Source of the DNA: Mesorhizobium sp. B2-4-15
GTDB taxonomy: Bacteria; Pseudomonadota; Alphaproteobacteria; Rhizobiales; Rhizobiaceae
DNA: 64,000 nt
NCBI RefSeq assembly: GCF_006658505.1
Contig: NZ_VFUZ01000003.1
Location: forward strand, 310,001 to 374,000
Direction: 5' to 3'
Shown one piece after another: positions 5,293-13,630 of this stretch. Each line of letters starts with the position of its first letter. Position 1 is the stretch's first letter. The notes under the pieces were generated by a model. That model was not told the origin of the DNA. It searched no databases and was given only the letters and a program-made list of their open reading frames with translations. The translations under genes and the position numbers were made by a program.

Positions 5293-8247
5293 ATGAAAAA
5301 AGGCGATCATCTTTTCCTTGTCGACGGCTCCGGCTACATCTTCCGCGCGTATCACGCACTGCCGCCGCTGACCCGCAAGTCCGACGGCCTTCCGGTCGGT
5401 GCCGTTTCCGGTTTCTGCAATATGCTGTGGAAGCTGATGCAGGATGCCCGCAACACTGATGTGGGCATTGTACCCACGCATTTCGCGGTCATCTTCGACT
5501 ATTCCTCGAAAACCTTCCGCAACGACCTCTACCCCGAATACAAGGCCAACCGTTCGGCGCCGCCGGAGGATCTGATCCCGCAATTCGGCCTGATCCGCCA
5601 GGCAACCAAGGCGTTCAACCTGCCTTGCATCGAGATGGAGGGTTTCGAGGCCGACGACCTGATCGCCACCTATTGCCGGCTGGCTTGCGAGGTCGGCGGC
5701 GACACCACCATCATCTCCTCCGACAAGGACCTGATGCAGCTGGTCGGCGATACGGTCGGCATGTACGACCCGATGAAGGACCGCCAGATCGGCATCCCCG
5801 AGGTGATCGAGAAATGGGGCGTGCCGCCGGAAAAGATGGTCGACCTGCAAGCACTTACCGGCGACTCCGTCGACAATGTTCCGGGTGTGCCTGGCATCGG
5901 GCCGAAGACGGCAGCGCAGTTGCTGGAGCAGTTCGGCGACCTCGATGGGCTGCTCGCCCGCGCCGGCGAGATCAAGCAGGACAAGAGGCGCGAAACGATC
6001 ATCGCTAATGCCGACAAAGCGCGCATTTCGCGCCAGCTGGTGACGCTGAAGAACGACGTGCCGGTGACCGAGGGCCTGGACGATTTCGTGCTTCATGCCC
6101 CTGACGGGCCGAAGCTGATCGGCTTCCTCAAGACCATGGAATTCTCCTCGCTGACCCGCCGCGTGGCGGAAGCGACCGGCACCGAGGCCGGCGACGTCCA
6201 GGCCGTCGCGGTGACCGTCGAGCGCGCCGATGCCGCGCACGGGCCCGATGTGGGCGCGGGGACACCGATCGTTGCCCGAGACGGGGCCGGGCCAGAGGCA
6301 GACGCAACTGCTACACCGACGACAGAGACACCTAAGCAGGGGGACACCCCTTCCCTGCTCTCCGCGCTGCGGCTGGAGGGCGCGGCGACGCACAAGATCG
6401 ACACGTCGGCCTATCATTGCGTCCGCGATATCGCGACGCTGAAGGCCTGGATCGCCGAGGCGCGGGAGACCGGCATCGTCGCCTTCGACGCCAGGGCGAC
6501 CTCGCCCGACCCGATGCAGGCCGAACTGATTGGCATGGCAATAGCCACGGCGCCCGGCCGCGCCGCCTACATCCCCTTCGCCCACAGGAGCGGCAACGGC
6601 GATCTGCTGGGCGGCGGCATGCTTGAGAACCAGATTGCTCTTCGCGAAGCGCTGGCGCTGCTGAAGCCGCTGCTCGAAGACAGGTCGGTCCTCAAGATCG
6701 CGCAGAACCTGAAATACGATCTGGTCATCATGAGCCGCTATGGCATCGATGTCGCACCGTTCGACGACACCATGCTGATCTCCTACGTGCTTGACGCCGG
6801 CACCCCGCATGGTCACGGCATGGACGCGCTTGCCGAGAAATGGCTTGGTCACTCACCCCTCCAGATCAAGGATGTGACCGGCTCCGGCAAAAGCTCGGTC
6901 GGTTTCGACCAGGTCGGCATCGACAAGGCGACCGCCCATGCCGCCGAGGACGCCGATGTGACGCTGCGGCTCTGGCTGGTACTGAAGCCCCGGCTTGCGG
7001 CCAAGGGCCTGGTCTCGGTCTATGAGCGGCTGGAGCGGCCGCTGGTGCCTGTACTGGCCCGCATGGAACAGCGCGGCATCTCCGTCGACCGGCAGATCCT
7101 GTCGCGGCTGTCGGGCGAACTCGCACAAGGCGCTGCCCGGCTCGAGGAGGAAATCTACCAGCTCATCGGCGAGCGCATCAACATCGGCTCGCCCAAGCAG
7201 CTCGGCGACATCCTGTTCGGCCGCATGGGCCTGCCAGGCGGCTCGAAAACCAAGACTGGCCAGTGGTCGACTTCGGCACAGCTTCTGGAAGACCTTGCCG
7301 CCGAAGGCCACGAACTGCCGCGCAAGATCGTCGACTGGCGCCAGCTGACCAAGCTGAAATCGACCTACACCGACGCGCTGCCGGGCTTCATCCATCAGGA
7401 CACCAAACGTGTCCACACCTCCTACGCGCTGGCCGCGACCACGACGGGCCGGCTGTCATCCTCCGAGCCCAACCTGCAGAACATCCCGGTGCGTACCGCC
7501 GAAGGCCGCAAGATCAGGACCGCCTTCATCGCCGACAAGGGCAACCGCCTGGTCTCGGCCGACTACAGCCAGATCGAACTGCGCGTGCTTGCCCATGTCG
7601 CCGAAATCCCGCAGCTGCGGCAGGCCTTCGCCGATGGGGCGGACATCCACGCCATCACCGCCTCGGAAATGTTCAACGTGCCGGTGGAGGGCATGCCCTC
7701 GGAAATCCGCCGCCGCGCCAAGGCGATCAATTTCGGCATCATCTACGGCATCTCGGCCTTTGGCCTCGCCAACCAGCTGTCGATCCCGCGCGAGGAAGCC
7801 AGCAACTATATCAAGAAGTACTTCGAGCGCTTCCCCGGCATCCGCGACTATATCGAGGAGACCAAGGCCTATGCCCGCGAGCACGGCTTCGTCGAGACGA
7901 TCTTCGGCCGCCGCATCCATTATCCGGATATAAGGTCCTCGAACCCGTCGATCCGCGCGTTCAACGAGCGCGCCTCGATCAATGCCCGCCTGCAGGGCAC
8001 CGCCGCCGACATCATCCGCCGCGCCATGGTGCGCATGGAGGAAGCGCTGGAGAAGGCAAAGCTGTCAGCCCGCATGCTCCTGCAAGTGCATGACGAACTG
8101 ATCTTCGAGACGGTGGAGGCGGAGGTCGAAGCGACGATTCCCGTCGTGCGCCACGTCATGGAAAACGCGGCGATGCCGGCGGTATCGATGTCGGTGCCGC
8201 TGCACGTCGATGCGCGAGCGGCGAATAATTGGGATGAGGCGCATTAA
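5293..8247 (+). CDS. polA: DNA polymerase I
   Basis: 984 residues with the three standard domains. The 5'-3' exonuclease (about 1-290) has FLVDGSGYIFRAYHA, FEADDLIATYC and ISSDKDLMQL. The polymerase domain has motif A (DYSQIELRVLAH), motif B (RRRAKAINFGIIYG) and motif C (QVHDELIFE). The middle 3'-5' exonuclease domain (about 385-560) is altered: the DxE of Exo I reads D399-A-R401, and the Exo III tyrosine is H549, while D476 and D553 remain. It acts in Okazaki fragment maturation and excision repair. The start MKKGDHLFLVDG is chosen by family alignment; an in-frame ATG lies at 5245. Neither has a strong ribosome binding site. Confidence 0.95.
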   Translation: MKKGDHLFLVDGSGYIFRAYHALPPLTRKSDGLPVGAVSGFCNMLWKLMQDARNTDVGIVPTHFAVIFDYSSKTFRNDLYPEYKANRSAPPEDLIPQFGLIRQATKAFNLPCIEMEGFEADDLIATYCRLACEVGGDTTIISSDKDLMQLVGDTVGMYDPMKDRQIGIPEVIEKWGVPPEKMVDLQALTGDSVDNVPGVPGIGPKTAAQLLEQFGDLDGLLARAGEIKQDKRRETIIANADKARISRQLVTLKNDVPVTEGLDDFVLHAPDGPKLIGFLKTMEFSSLTRRVAEATGTEAGDVQAVAVTVERADAAHGPDVGAGTPIVARDGAGPEADATATPTTETPKQGDTPSLLSALRLEGAATHKIDTSAYHCVRDIATLKAWIAEARETGIVAFDARATSPDPMQAELIGMAIATAPGRAAYIPFAHRSGNGDLLGGGMLENQIALREALALLKPLLEDRSVLKIAQNLKYDLVIMSRYGIDVAPFDDTMLISYVLDAGTPHGHGMDALAEKWLGHSPLQIKDVTGSGKSSVGFDQVGIDKATAHAAEDADVTLRLWLVLKPRLAAKGLVSVYERLERPLVPVLARMEQRGISVDRQILSRLSGELAQGAARLEEEIYQLIGERINIGSPKQLGDILFGRMGLPGGSKTKTGQWSTSAQLLEDLAAEGHELPRKIVDWRQLTKLKSTYTDALPGFIHQDTKRVHTSYALAATTTGRLSSSEPNLQNIPVRTAEGRKIRTAFIADKGNRLVSADYSQIELRVLAHVAEIPQLRQAFADGADIHAITASEMFNVPVEGMPSEIRRRAKAINFGIIYGISAFGLANQLSIPREEASNYIKKYFERFPGIRDYIEETKAYAREHGFVETIFGRRIHYPDIRSSNPSIRAFNERASINARLQGTAADIIRRAMVRMEEALEKAKLSARMLLQVHDELIFETVEAEVEATIPVVRHVMENAAMPAVSMSVPLHVDARAANNWDEAH

Positions 8248-8255
8248 GCGCAAAC

Positions 8256-8540
8256 TTCGTCATCCTCGGGCTTAACCCGAGGATCCATTCCGTGACCTCA
8301 GTTGAAAAACACGGCGGAGCAGAACTCGAGTTCTGCATCGTAGCGACACGTCGATGTCACGGCATGGATACTAGAGCATGATGCCGAAAAGTGTGAAGCG
8401 GTTTTCGGACGACATCATGCTCTAACTTTTTGATTTAGAGACGGATTCAGATTTCAGGTCGACTCGACCTGAAATCATCCGGCTCTAGGGTCTGCGCGCG
8501 TCGCTTCGCTCCTTGCTTCGCCCTAGTATGACGAAGCGAA
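8256..8540. repeat. Nested palindromic repeats between polA and the Fur-family gene
   Basis: An outer element begins CTTCGTCATCCTCGGG (with CCTCGGGCTTAACCCGAGG inside) and ends CCCTAGTATGACGAAG. An inner element interrupts it: GAGCATGATG (8374-8383) pairs with CATCATGCTC (8413-8422) around a GAAAAGTG/GCGGTTTTC core, followed by a 27-base palindrome with 13-bp arms (8450-8462 and 8464-8476). The palindromes probably also end convergent transcription. No coding sequence is present. Confidence 0.6.
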
Positions 8541-8543
8541 GGC

Positions 8544-8948
8544 TTACGCCGCCTCGGCCCGGCACTTGGCACATACGCCCCGAAACTCGATCACCGCCTT
8601 CTTGGCGGCGAAGCCGGTGGAACGCACCCATTCGTCCAGTCGGTGTCCAACATCATGGTCGGACATTTCGCTCACCTGCCCGCAGCTGTCGCAGATGGCG
8701 AAAGCGGTCATCGAATGGCTGTGGTCGTGCGGGTCGGCGCAGGCGACGAAGGAGTTGATGCTTTCCAGCCTGTGCACGAAGCCTGATTTCACCAGCGTGT
8801 CGAGCGCGCGATAGACTTGAAGCGGCGCGCGGAAACCGCGTTCACGCAGTTGATCGAGCAAGGTGTAGGCGCTGAGCGGCCCGCTGGCGGTCTCGAGCTT
8901 TTCGAGCACGCACAACTGGTTCTTAGTCAGCACATCCCTTGCCGCCAT
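8544..8948 (-). CDS. zur: Fur family regulator, Zur-like
   Basis: 134-residue protein with the Fur fold: a winged helix (LTKNQLCVLEKLETASGPLSA to RAPLQVYRALDTLVKSGFVHRL) and a metal-binding dimerisation domain. The SINSFVACADPHDHSH segment, CDSCGQ and a final CAKC give the zinc-site cysteines and histidines typical of Zur rather than Fur. Expected role: zinc-dependent repression of zinc uptake genes, none of which are in the window. MAARDVLTKNQ (8946-8948) is taken as start; an in-frame ATG at 8973-8975 is possible and neither has a clear ribosome binding site. Mur or PerR-like function is less likely. Confidence 0.8.
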   Translation of the reverse strand: MAARDVLTKNQLCVLEKLETASGPLSAYTLLDQLRERGFRAPLQVYRALDTLVKSGFVHRLESINSFVACADPHDHSHSMTAFAICDSCGQVSEMSDHDVGHRLDEWVRSTGFAAKKAVIEFRGVCAKCRAEAA

Positions 8949-9189
8949 GGTCCCGTTCCAACTTTCCCGCGCCATCCGCAGGCTGTTTGCCGGTGCAAAC
9001 GGCCTGATCCCATTCAGATAGCGACGAACCGTCGTCTTTGCTACTCTTCTGTTGTTGTCCCGGTCGATCGATGACGTGACTGCACAAGGGTGATGGCAGG
9101 ATTGATGGCGAAGCGACATTCAAAATACTGACAGGGTCCTCGACGAGGTGGCCTCGCTTGGGAAGTTCGATCGGGCTTCGGGAGGCGCT

Positions 9190-9387
9190 ATGTTCAAATT
9201 GACACGCCGCACGCTGCTTGTCGGCACGTCCGCGCTGATGGCTGCGGGCACGGTTTCGTTCCGGGCGCTGGCGGCACCGCGCACCATGACTGACCCGTTG
9301 ACCAGCAACATGATCAGGCCGAAGGCGCACTGGCCCGGCCTCTGTCATCAACAAGGCCGGCGGGAGCGATCCGCCGGCTTTTGTTAG
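9190..9387 (+). pseudogene. Truncated gene with Tat-like signal peptide
   Basis: Opens MFKLTRRTLLVGTSALMAAG, an N-terminus with paired arginines followed by a hydrophobic stretch and a likely cleavage site near SFRALAA, as in exported proteins. After about 40 codons similarity to any plausible domain stops, and the frame closes inside the T-run of a transcription terminator (9356-9382). It looks like the 5' end of an exported-protein gene that lost its body by deletion. A genuine 65-residue exported peptide cannot be ruled out. Confidence 0.35.
9356..9382 (+). terminator. Intrinsic terminator (plus strand)
   Basis: Stem GCCGGCGG (9356-9363) with CCGCCGGC (9371-9378), 7-base loop, then TTTT (9379-9382). 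It follows the truncated plus-strand gene and lies just beyond the 3' end of the minus-strand aldo/keto reductase gene. Confidence 0.7.
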
Positions 9388-9397
9388 CCGGCTCCGG

Positions 9398-10444
9398 CTA
9401 TTTCCTTGGCGGGCCGTTGCGTTCCGCGGAAGCCGCCCACAGATTGATGTCGGACTCGCGTGCGTAGCCATCGATCTCCGCCAGTTCGGCATCGCTGAAA
9501 TCGAGCACCCTCAGCGCCCCGACGCAATCCTCGACCTGTTCCGGCCGGCTTGCGCCGATCAATGCCGACGTCACCTTGCCTCTGCGTAGCACCCAGGCCA
9601 GCGCCATCTGCGCCAGCGTCTGGCCGCGCCTGCCGGCGATGGCGTTGAGTGCCTTGATGTTGGCAATAGTGCGGGCGTTGATGAAGGCTGTCTTCAGCGA
9701 CTTGCCCTGGGAAGCACGGCTGCCTTCAGGGATGCCGCCGAGATATTTGTCGGTCAGCATGCCTTGGGCCAGCGGCGAGAACACGATGGAGCCGACGCCG
9801 AGCCCCTCAAGCGTATCGAGCAGGCCGTCTTCCTCGACCCAGCGGTTCAGCATCGAATAGCTCGGCTGGTGGATGATGCATGGCGTGCCGAGCTGTCTCA
9901 ATATGTCGGCGGCTTCGCGGGTGCGCTGCGAATTGTAGGAAGAGATACCGGCATAGAGCGCCTTGCCCGAACGCACCGCATGGTCGAGCGCGCCCATGGT
10001 TTCTTCCAGCGGCGTATCGGGATCGAAGCGGTGCGAATAGAAGATGTCGACATAATCCAGCCCCATCCGCTTGAGGCTCTGGTCGAGGCTGGCCAGCATG
10101 TATTTGCGCCCGCCCCATTCGCCATAGGGACCGGCCCACATTTCATAGCCGGCCTTGGTCGAGATGATCAGCTCGTCGCGATGGGAGGCGAAATCGGTGC
10201 GCAGGATCTCGCCGAAAGCGGTCTCGGCCGACCCGGGCGGCGGCCCGTAATTGTTGGCGAGGTCGAAATGGGTGATGCCGAGGTCGAAAGCCTTGCGGGC
10301 GATCGCCTGCTTGGTCCGGTGCGGCGTGTCGTCGCCGAAATTGTGCCACAGCCCCAGCGAGATCGCCGGCAGCTTGAGGCCGGACCGTCCGCAGCGGTTG
10401 TAGATCATTTTTTCGTAGCGGTTTTCGGCGGGTACGTAAGGCAT
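9398..10444 (-). CDS. mgrA: Aldo/keto reductase, L-glyceraldehyde 3-phosphate reductase type
   Basis: 348-residue TIM-barrel NADPH-dependent reductase close to E. coli YghZ/Gpr. Catalytic tetrad: Asp and Tyr in THFDLANNYGPPPGSAE, Lys in ISTKAGYEM, His in FYSHRFD. The NADP-binding C-terminal block is present (ALIGASRPEQVED). Known members reduce L-glyceraldehyde 3-phosphate or methylglyoxal-like aldehydes. The start MPYVPAENRYEKM (10442-10444) matches the family. It is the last gene of the minus-strand sugar operon that begins at 16.8 kb, though a 130-base gap with a small palindrome separates it from the Gfo/Idh gene, so it might also have its own promoter. The true substrate may be an intermediate of that pathway. 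Confidence 0.88.
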   Translation of the reverse strand: MPYVPAENRYEKMIYNRCGRSGLKLPAISLGLWHNFGDDTPHRTKQAIARKAFDLGITHFDLANNYGPPPGSAETAFGEILRTDFASHRDELIISTKAGYEMWAGPYGEWGGRKYMLASLDQSLKRMGLDYVDIFYSHRFDPDTPLEETMGALDHAVRSGKALYAGISSYNSQRTREAADILRQLGTPCIIHQPSYSMLNRWVEEDGLLDTLEGLGVGSIVFSPLAQGMLTDKYLGGIPEGSRASQGKSLKTAFINARTIANIKALNAIAGRRGQTLAQMALAWVLRRGKVTSALIGASRPEQVEDCVGALRVLDFSDAELAEIDGYARESDINLWAASAERNGPPRK

Positions 10445-10518
10445 GGGGAATCCTCGATCTGAAACGGACGGGCGCGGCAATTGCGAATGCAACGACCAGC
10501 CCTACGCCCACCCTTTAA

Positions 10519-10544
10519 CCTCTCCCCGCGCAAACGGGGAGAGG
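10519..10544. repeat. Small palindrome CCTCTCCCCG/CGGGGAGAGG
   Basis: 10-bp arms (10519-10528 and 10535-10544) in the gap between two operon genes. It belongs with the other CTCCCC-type palindromes of the window (32230-32415, 45355-45500, 46727-46765). Confidence 0.55.
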
Positions 10545-10574
10545 GGCAGCCAAATTATCGATAATCTCCGCCGC

Positions 10575-11720
10575 CTATTTTTTCTTCTTGGCCAGCAGTT
10601 CCTTCGCCTCCTTCACGCCGAGTGCGGCCGGACGCTCGCAACTCGTCTGCATGGCGACGAATTTCCCGCTTTCGCCCGAGCGCAATATGCCGGTCATGAC
10701 ATCGACGGCATGCAGCGCCAGTTCCATCGAACAGCGGTGCGGCCGTCCTTCGACGATCGCCAGCGCCATGTCGGCGAGGCCCACGGTGCGGTAATTGGCC
10801 ATCATGCCGTGGCCGTGCATTTCATTCGGCACGCCAAGCGGATGCTTCCACTTCGGCAATTTCTTGACCGGCTTGCCCTCTTCGGTGAAGCGCACGTCGC
10901 CGCCGAAGAAGTTCGGATCCGGCACGAATACCGTGCCCGCCTCGCCATAGAGTTCCATCGGCGCGTGGCCGTGAGCCCAGACGTCCCAGCTGGTGTTCAG
11001 CGTCACCACGGCGCCATTCTCGAATTCCAGCAATCCATGGATTGTGGTCGGCGTGTTGACCGGGATTTTTTCACCCGCGCGCGGTTTCGATGAAATCGTC
11101 CGTTCCTTGGCAGGGGTCGTCGCAAAGGCCGCCACCTGCTTCACCGGGCCGATCAGCTGGATCAGATTGGTGATATAGTACGGCCCGATATCGAGCACCG
11201 GCCCCGCGCCTGGCTGGAAGAAGAAGTCGGGATTCGGGTGCCAGTGCTCCATGCCGTGGCCCATGACATGGCAGGTGCCGCTGGTGATGTTGCCGAGCTT
11301 CCCCTCGTCGATCAGCTCGCGCACCAGCTGATGCGCGCCGCCGAGGAACGTGTCCGGCGCCGAGCCGATGCGCAGCCCCTTTTTACCGGCCCGTGCCTTG
11401 AGGTCCTGGCCCTCCTTGAGCGACAGCACGAAGGGCTTTTCGGAATAGACGTGCTTGCCGGCATCGAGCACCTGCTTCGACACCTCATAGTGCACCGCAG
11501 GTATCGTCAGGTTGACGATGATGTCGATGTCATCGGCCTTGAGCAGGTCCTCAACGGTCTCGGCGCGCAGCCTGAACTCCTTCGCCCGCGCCTTGGCCGC
11601 GTCCATGTTGATGTCGGCGCAGGCGCGCATCTCGATGCCGCGAAACAGCGGCGCCAGCGAAAAATACGCCTTCGAGATGTTGCCGCAGCCGATGACGCCG
11701 ATACCCAGTTTCTTTGCCAT
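10575..11720 (-). CDS. Gfo/Idh/MocA family oxidoreductase
   Basis: 381-residue NAD(P)-dependent dehydrogenase. The Rossmann motif GVIGCGNIS is at residues 8-16, the EKP motif (SEKPFVLS) near 95, and the catalytic-domain segment PVLDIGPYYI supplies the conserved Asp; the position that is often His is Tyr here, as in some subfamilies. C-terminal tail is lysine-rich (LLAKKKK). Members oxidise sugars, inositols or sugar acids, often at C3. It lies 10 bases downstream of the TIM-barrel isomerase gene, a pairing typical of keto-sugar pathways. Start ATG at 11718-11720 has AGGACA upstream. Substrate unknown; linked to the sugar imported by the adjacent CUT1 transporter. Confidence 0.88.
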   Translation of the reverse strand: MAKKLGIGVIGCGNISKAYFSLAPLFRGIEMRACADINMDAAKARAKEFRLRAETVEDLLKADDIDIIVNLTIPAVHYEVSKQVLDAGKHVYSEKPFVLSLKEGQDLKARAGKKGLRIGSAPDTFLGGAHQLVRELIDEGKLGNITSGTCHVMGHGMEHWHPNPDFFFQPGAGPVLDIGPYYITNLIQLIGPVKQVAAFATTPAKERTISSKPRAGEKIPVNTPTTIHGLLEFENGAVVTLNTSWDVWAHGHAPMELYGEAGTVFVPDPNFFGGDVRFTEEGKPVKKLPKWKHPLGVPNEMHGHGMMANYRTVGLADMALAIVEGRPHRCSMELALHAVDVMTGILRSGESGKFVAMQTSCERPAALGVKEAKELLAKKKK

Positions 11721-11730
11721 GGTGATTGTC

Positions 11731-12477
11731 CTAATAGGTCTTGACGGATGCGATCGAGCGGCGGGCGAAGCGCTCGATGTCGTTGGGGTTGTCCTGTTCC
11801 ATGATAAAGTATCTTGCCGCGCTCTTGGCCCGCAGCACCTTGATCAGGCCGGCCCAGTCGATCGTGCCGTGGCCGACATCCGACCAGCCATCCTCATCCA
11901 GCCCTTCGCCCGGTTTCGCCATGTCCTTGACGTGGACGGCGACGATGCGCTTGCCATGCTTTTCGATCCAGGGCAGCGGGTCGGCTCCGCCGCGTATAAT
12001 CCAGGCAACGTCCATCTCCCATCCGATGTCGGGCGCGGAGGATAGAATATGGTCCTGCGGCACCGAGCCGTCGGCGAGCGCCTTGAACTCGAAATCATGG
12101 TTGTGCCAGGCAAAGCCGTAACCGGCCTTCGAAGCCACCTCGCCGACCTTTGCCAGGCGCTCGCCGAAACCGCGCCAGCCGGCGGCGTCGGACGGCCTGT
12201 CCTCGGCCATCAGATAGGGACAGATCAAAAGCTTGATGCCGAGCGCTTCGGCGATCCTGCGCACGCCATCGAAATCCTTCTCCAGCGCGTCGATGGAAAA
12301 ATGGCCGGTCGGCATGGAAAGGCCGTTCTTGTCGAGCTCGGCGCGGAAGGCCTTGGGATTTTCATAGACGCCGCCGAAACCTTCGACCTCGGTGTAGCCG
12401 AGCTTGCCGAGTGTGGCGAGCACGCCTTCCCAGGGCTGGAAATTGCGGGCGCTGTAAAGTTGGAATGACCAGTTCAT
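11731..12477 (-). CDS. Sugar phosphate isomerase/epimerase (xylose isomerase-like TIM barrel)
   Basis: 248-residue AP-endonuclease-2-type TIM barrel. Metal-ligand residues are visible in LICPYLMAED, FAWHNHDFEF (His-x-His), WEMDVAWI (Glu, Asp), VAVHVKDM (His) and FIMEQDN (Glu). Proteins of this set act on keto-sugars, inosose or 3-keto-glycosides as epimerases, isomerases, dehydratases or lyases with a divalent metal. The start MNWSFQLYSARNFQPWEG (12475-12477) follows GGACAGAGACG and removes a longer low-quality extension. Sits in an operon between the transporter ATPase and the Gfo/Idh gene, so it probably acts on the product of that dehydrogenase. Confidence 0.85.
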   Translation of the reverse strand: MNWSFQLYSARNFQPWEGVLATLGKLGYTEVEGFGGVYENPKAFRAELDKNGLSMPTGHFSIDALEKDFDGVRRIAEALGIKLLICPYLMAEDRPSDAAGWRGFGERLAKVGEVASKAGYGFAWHNHDFEFKALADGSVPQDHILSSAPDIGWEMDVAWIIRGGADPLPWIEKHGKRIVAVHVKDMAKPGEGLDEDGWSDVGHGTIDWAGLIKVLRAKSAARYFIMEQDNPNDIERFARRSIASVKTY

Positions 12478-12529
12478 CGTCTCTGTCCGTTCTGCTTGGG
12501 GGATCGTTTCAGGTGGTGATTCTCGGGAG

Positions 12530-13630
12530 CTAGATGCGGCTGCCGGCAGCGGCGTCGAAAAGCGAAGCGCGCATCGGATCAAAGCCAATGCTGACAGCCT
12601 CGCCATTGTGCGGCGTGCGCTCGGCCGTGACCCGCACCGTGAAATTCTGCTTGCCGAGCTTCAGCCAAACCAGTGTGTCGGAGCCCATAGGCTCGACCAC
12701 CTCGACAGTCGCTGTGGCGGTGAATGGCCAGCCGGAGCCGCTGTTCAAGGCGACATGCTCCGGCCGGATGCCGAATACCGTCGGACCTGGCACCGGTTCC
12801 GTCTCAAAGGCATAGGTCGAAAGCGGGATACGAACATCCTCGGCGGCGAACTGCCAGCCGCTATCGTCCTTCTCCAGCCTGCCCTCGATAAAATTCATCG
12901 CCGGCGAGCCGAGGAACCCGGCGACAAAACGGTTGACCGGGCGGTTGTATATGGTCTGTGGCGCATCGAGCTGCTGGATGACGCCGCCCTTCATGACAGC
13001 GATGCGGTCGGCCAGCGTCATCGCCTCGATCTGGTCGTGGGTGACGTAGATCATGGTGTTCTGCAGCTTGCGGTGCAGCAGCTTGATCTCTACGCGCAGT
13101 TCCGAGCGCAGCTTGGCGTCGAGATTGGACAACGGCTCATCGAACAGGAAGACATCGACATCACGCACCAGCGCCCGCCCGATCGCGACGCGCTGGCGCT
13201 GCCCGCCGGAGAGCGCCGCCGGCTTGCGTTGCAGCAACGGCTCGATCTGCAGGATCTCGGCCGCGCGCGCGATGCGCTTGGCGATCTCGTCCTTGGGTAC
13301 GCCGGCGACGCGCAGGCCGAAGGACAGGTTCTTCTCCACCGTCATCTGAGGATAGAGCGCATAGGACTGGAACACCATGCCGATGCCTCGGTCCTTGGGC
13401 TCTTCCCAGGTGACGTTCTTGCCCTTGATGAAGATGCTGCCTTCCGAGATGTCGAGCAGACCGGCGATGCAATTGAGCAGGGTCGACTTGCCGCAGCCGG
13501 AGGGGCCGAGCAGCACGATGAACTCGCCTTCGGCGACATCGAGATTGAGCGTCTGCAGCACGGAAACCGCGCCGAAGTTCAGCGACAGGTCCTGGATCGA
13601 AACGCTGGTGCCGTTTGCCGCCATCGCCAT
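12530..13630 (-). CDS. Sugar ABC transporter ATP-binding protein (CUT1, UgpC/MsmK type)
   Basis: 366-residue nucleotide-binding subunit. Walker A GPSGCGKST, Q-loop MVFQSYALYPQMT, signature LSGGQRQRVAIGRAL, Walker B FLFDEPLSNLDAKLR and switch His THDQIEAMTLAD are all intact. A C-terminal OB-fold/TOBE regulatory domain (about residues 240-366, NFIEGRLE to FGIRPEHV) marks the CUT1 carbohydrate type. The start codon (13628-13630) overlaps the upstream permease stop by one base (TGATG); a second in-frame ATG is two codons later. It energises import of the sugar bound by the 15548-16804 protein. Confidence 0.92.
   Translation of the reverse strand: MAMAANGTSVSIQDLSLNFGAVSVLQTLNLDVAEGEFIVLLGPSGCGKSTLLNCIAGLLDISEGSIFIKGKNVTWEEPKDRGIGMVFQSYALYPQMTVEKNLSFGLRVAGVPKDEIAKRIARAAEILQIEPLLQRKPAALSGGQRQRVAIGRALVRDVDVFLFDEPLSNLDAKLRSELRVEIKLLHRKLQNTMIYVTHDQIEAMTLADRIAVMKGGVIQQLDAPQTIYNRPVNRFVAGFLGSPAMNFIEGRLEKDDSGWQFAAEDVRIPLSTYAFETEPVPGPTVFGIRPEHVALNSGSGWPFTATATVEVVEPMGSDTLVWLKLGKQNFTVRVTAERTPHNGEAVSIGFDPMRASLFDAAAGSRI

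Noticed and set aside
5215..6852. Long open frame (about 545 codons) on the minus strand inside polA
   Set aside because: Exact antisense of a strongly conserved polymerase gene in GC-rich DNA; composition is a shadow (many Arg, Gly, Asp, His) and there is no ribosome binding site.
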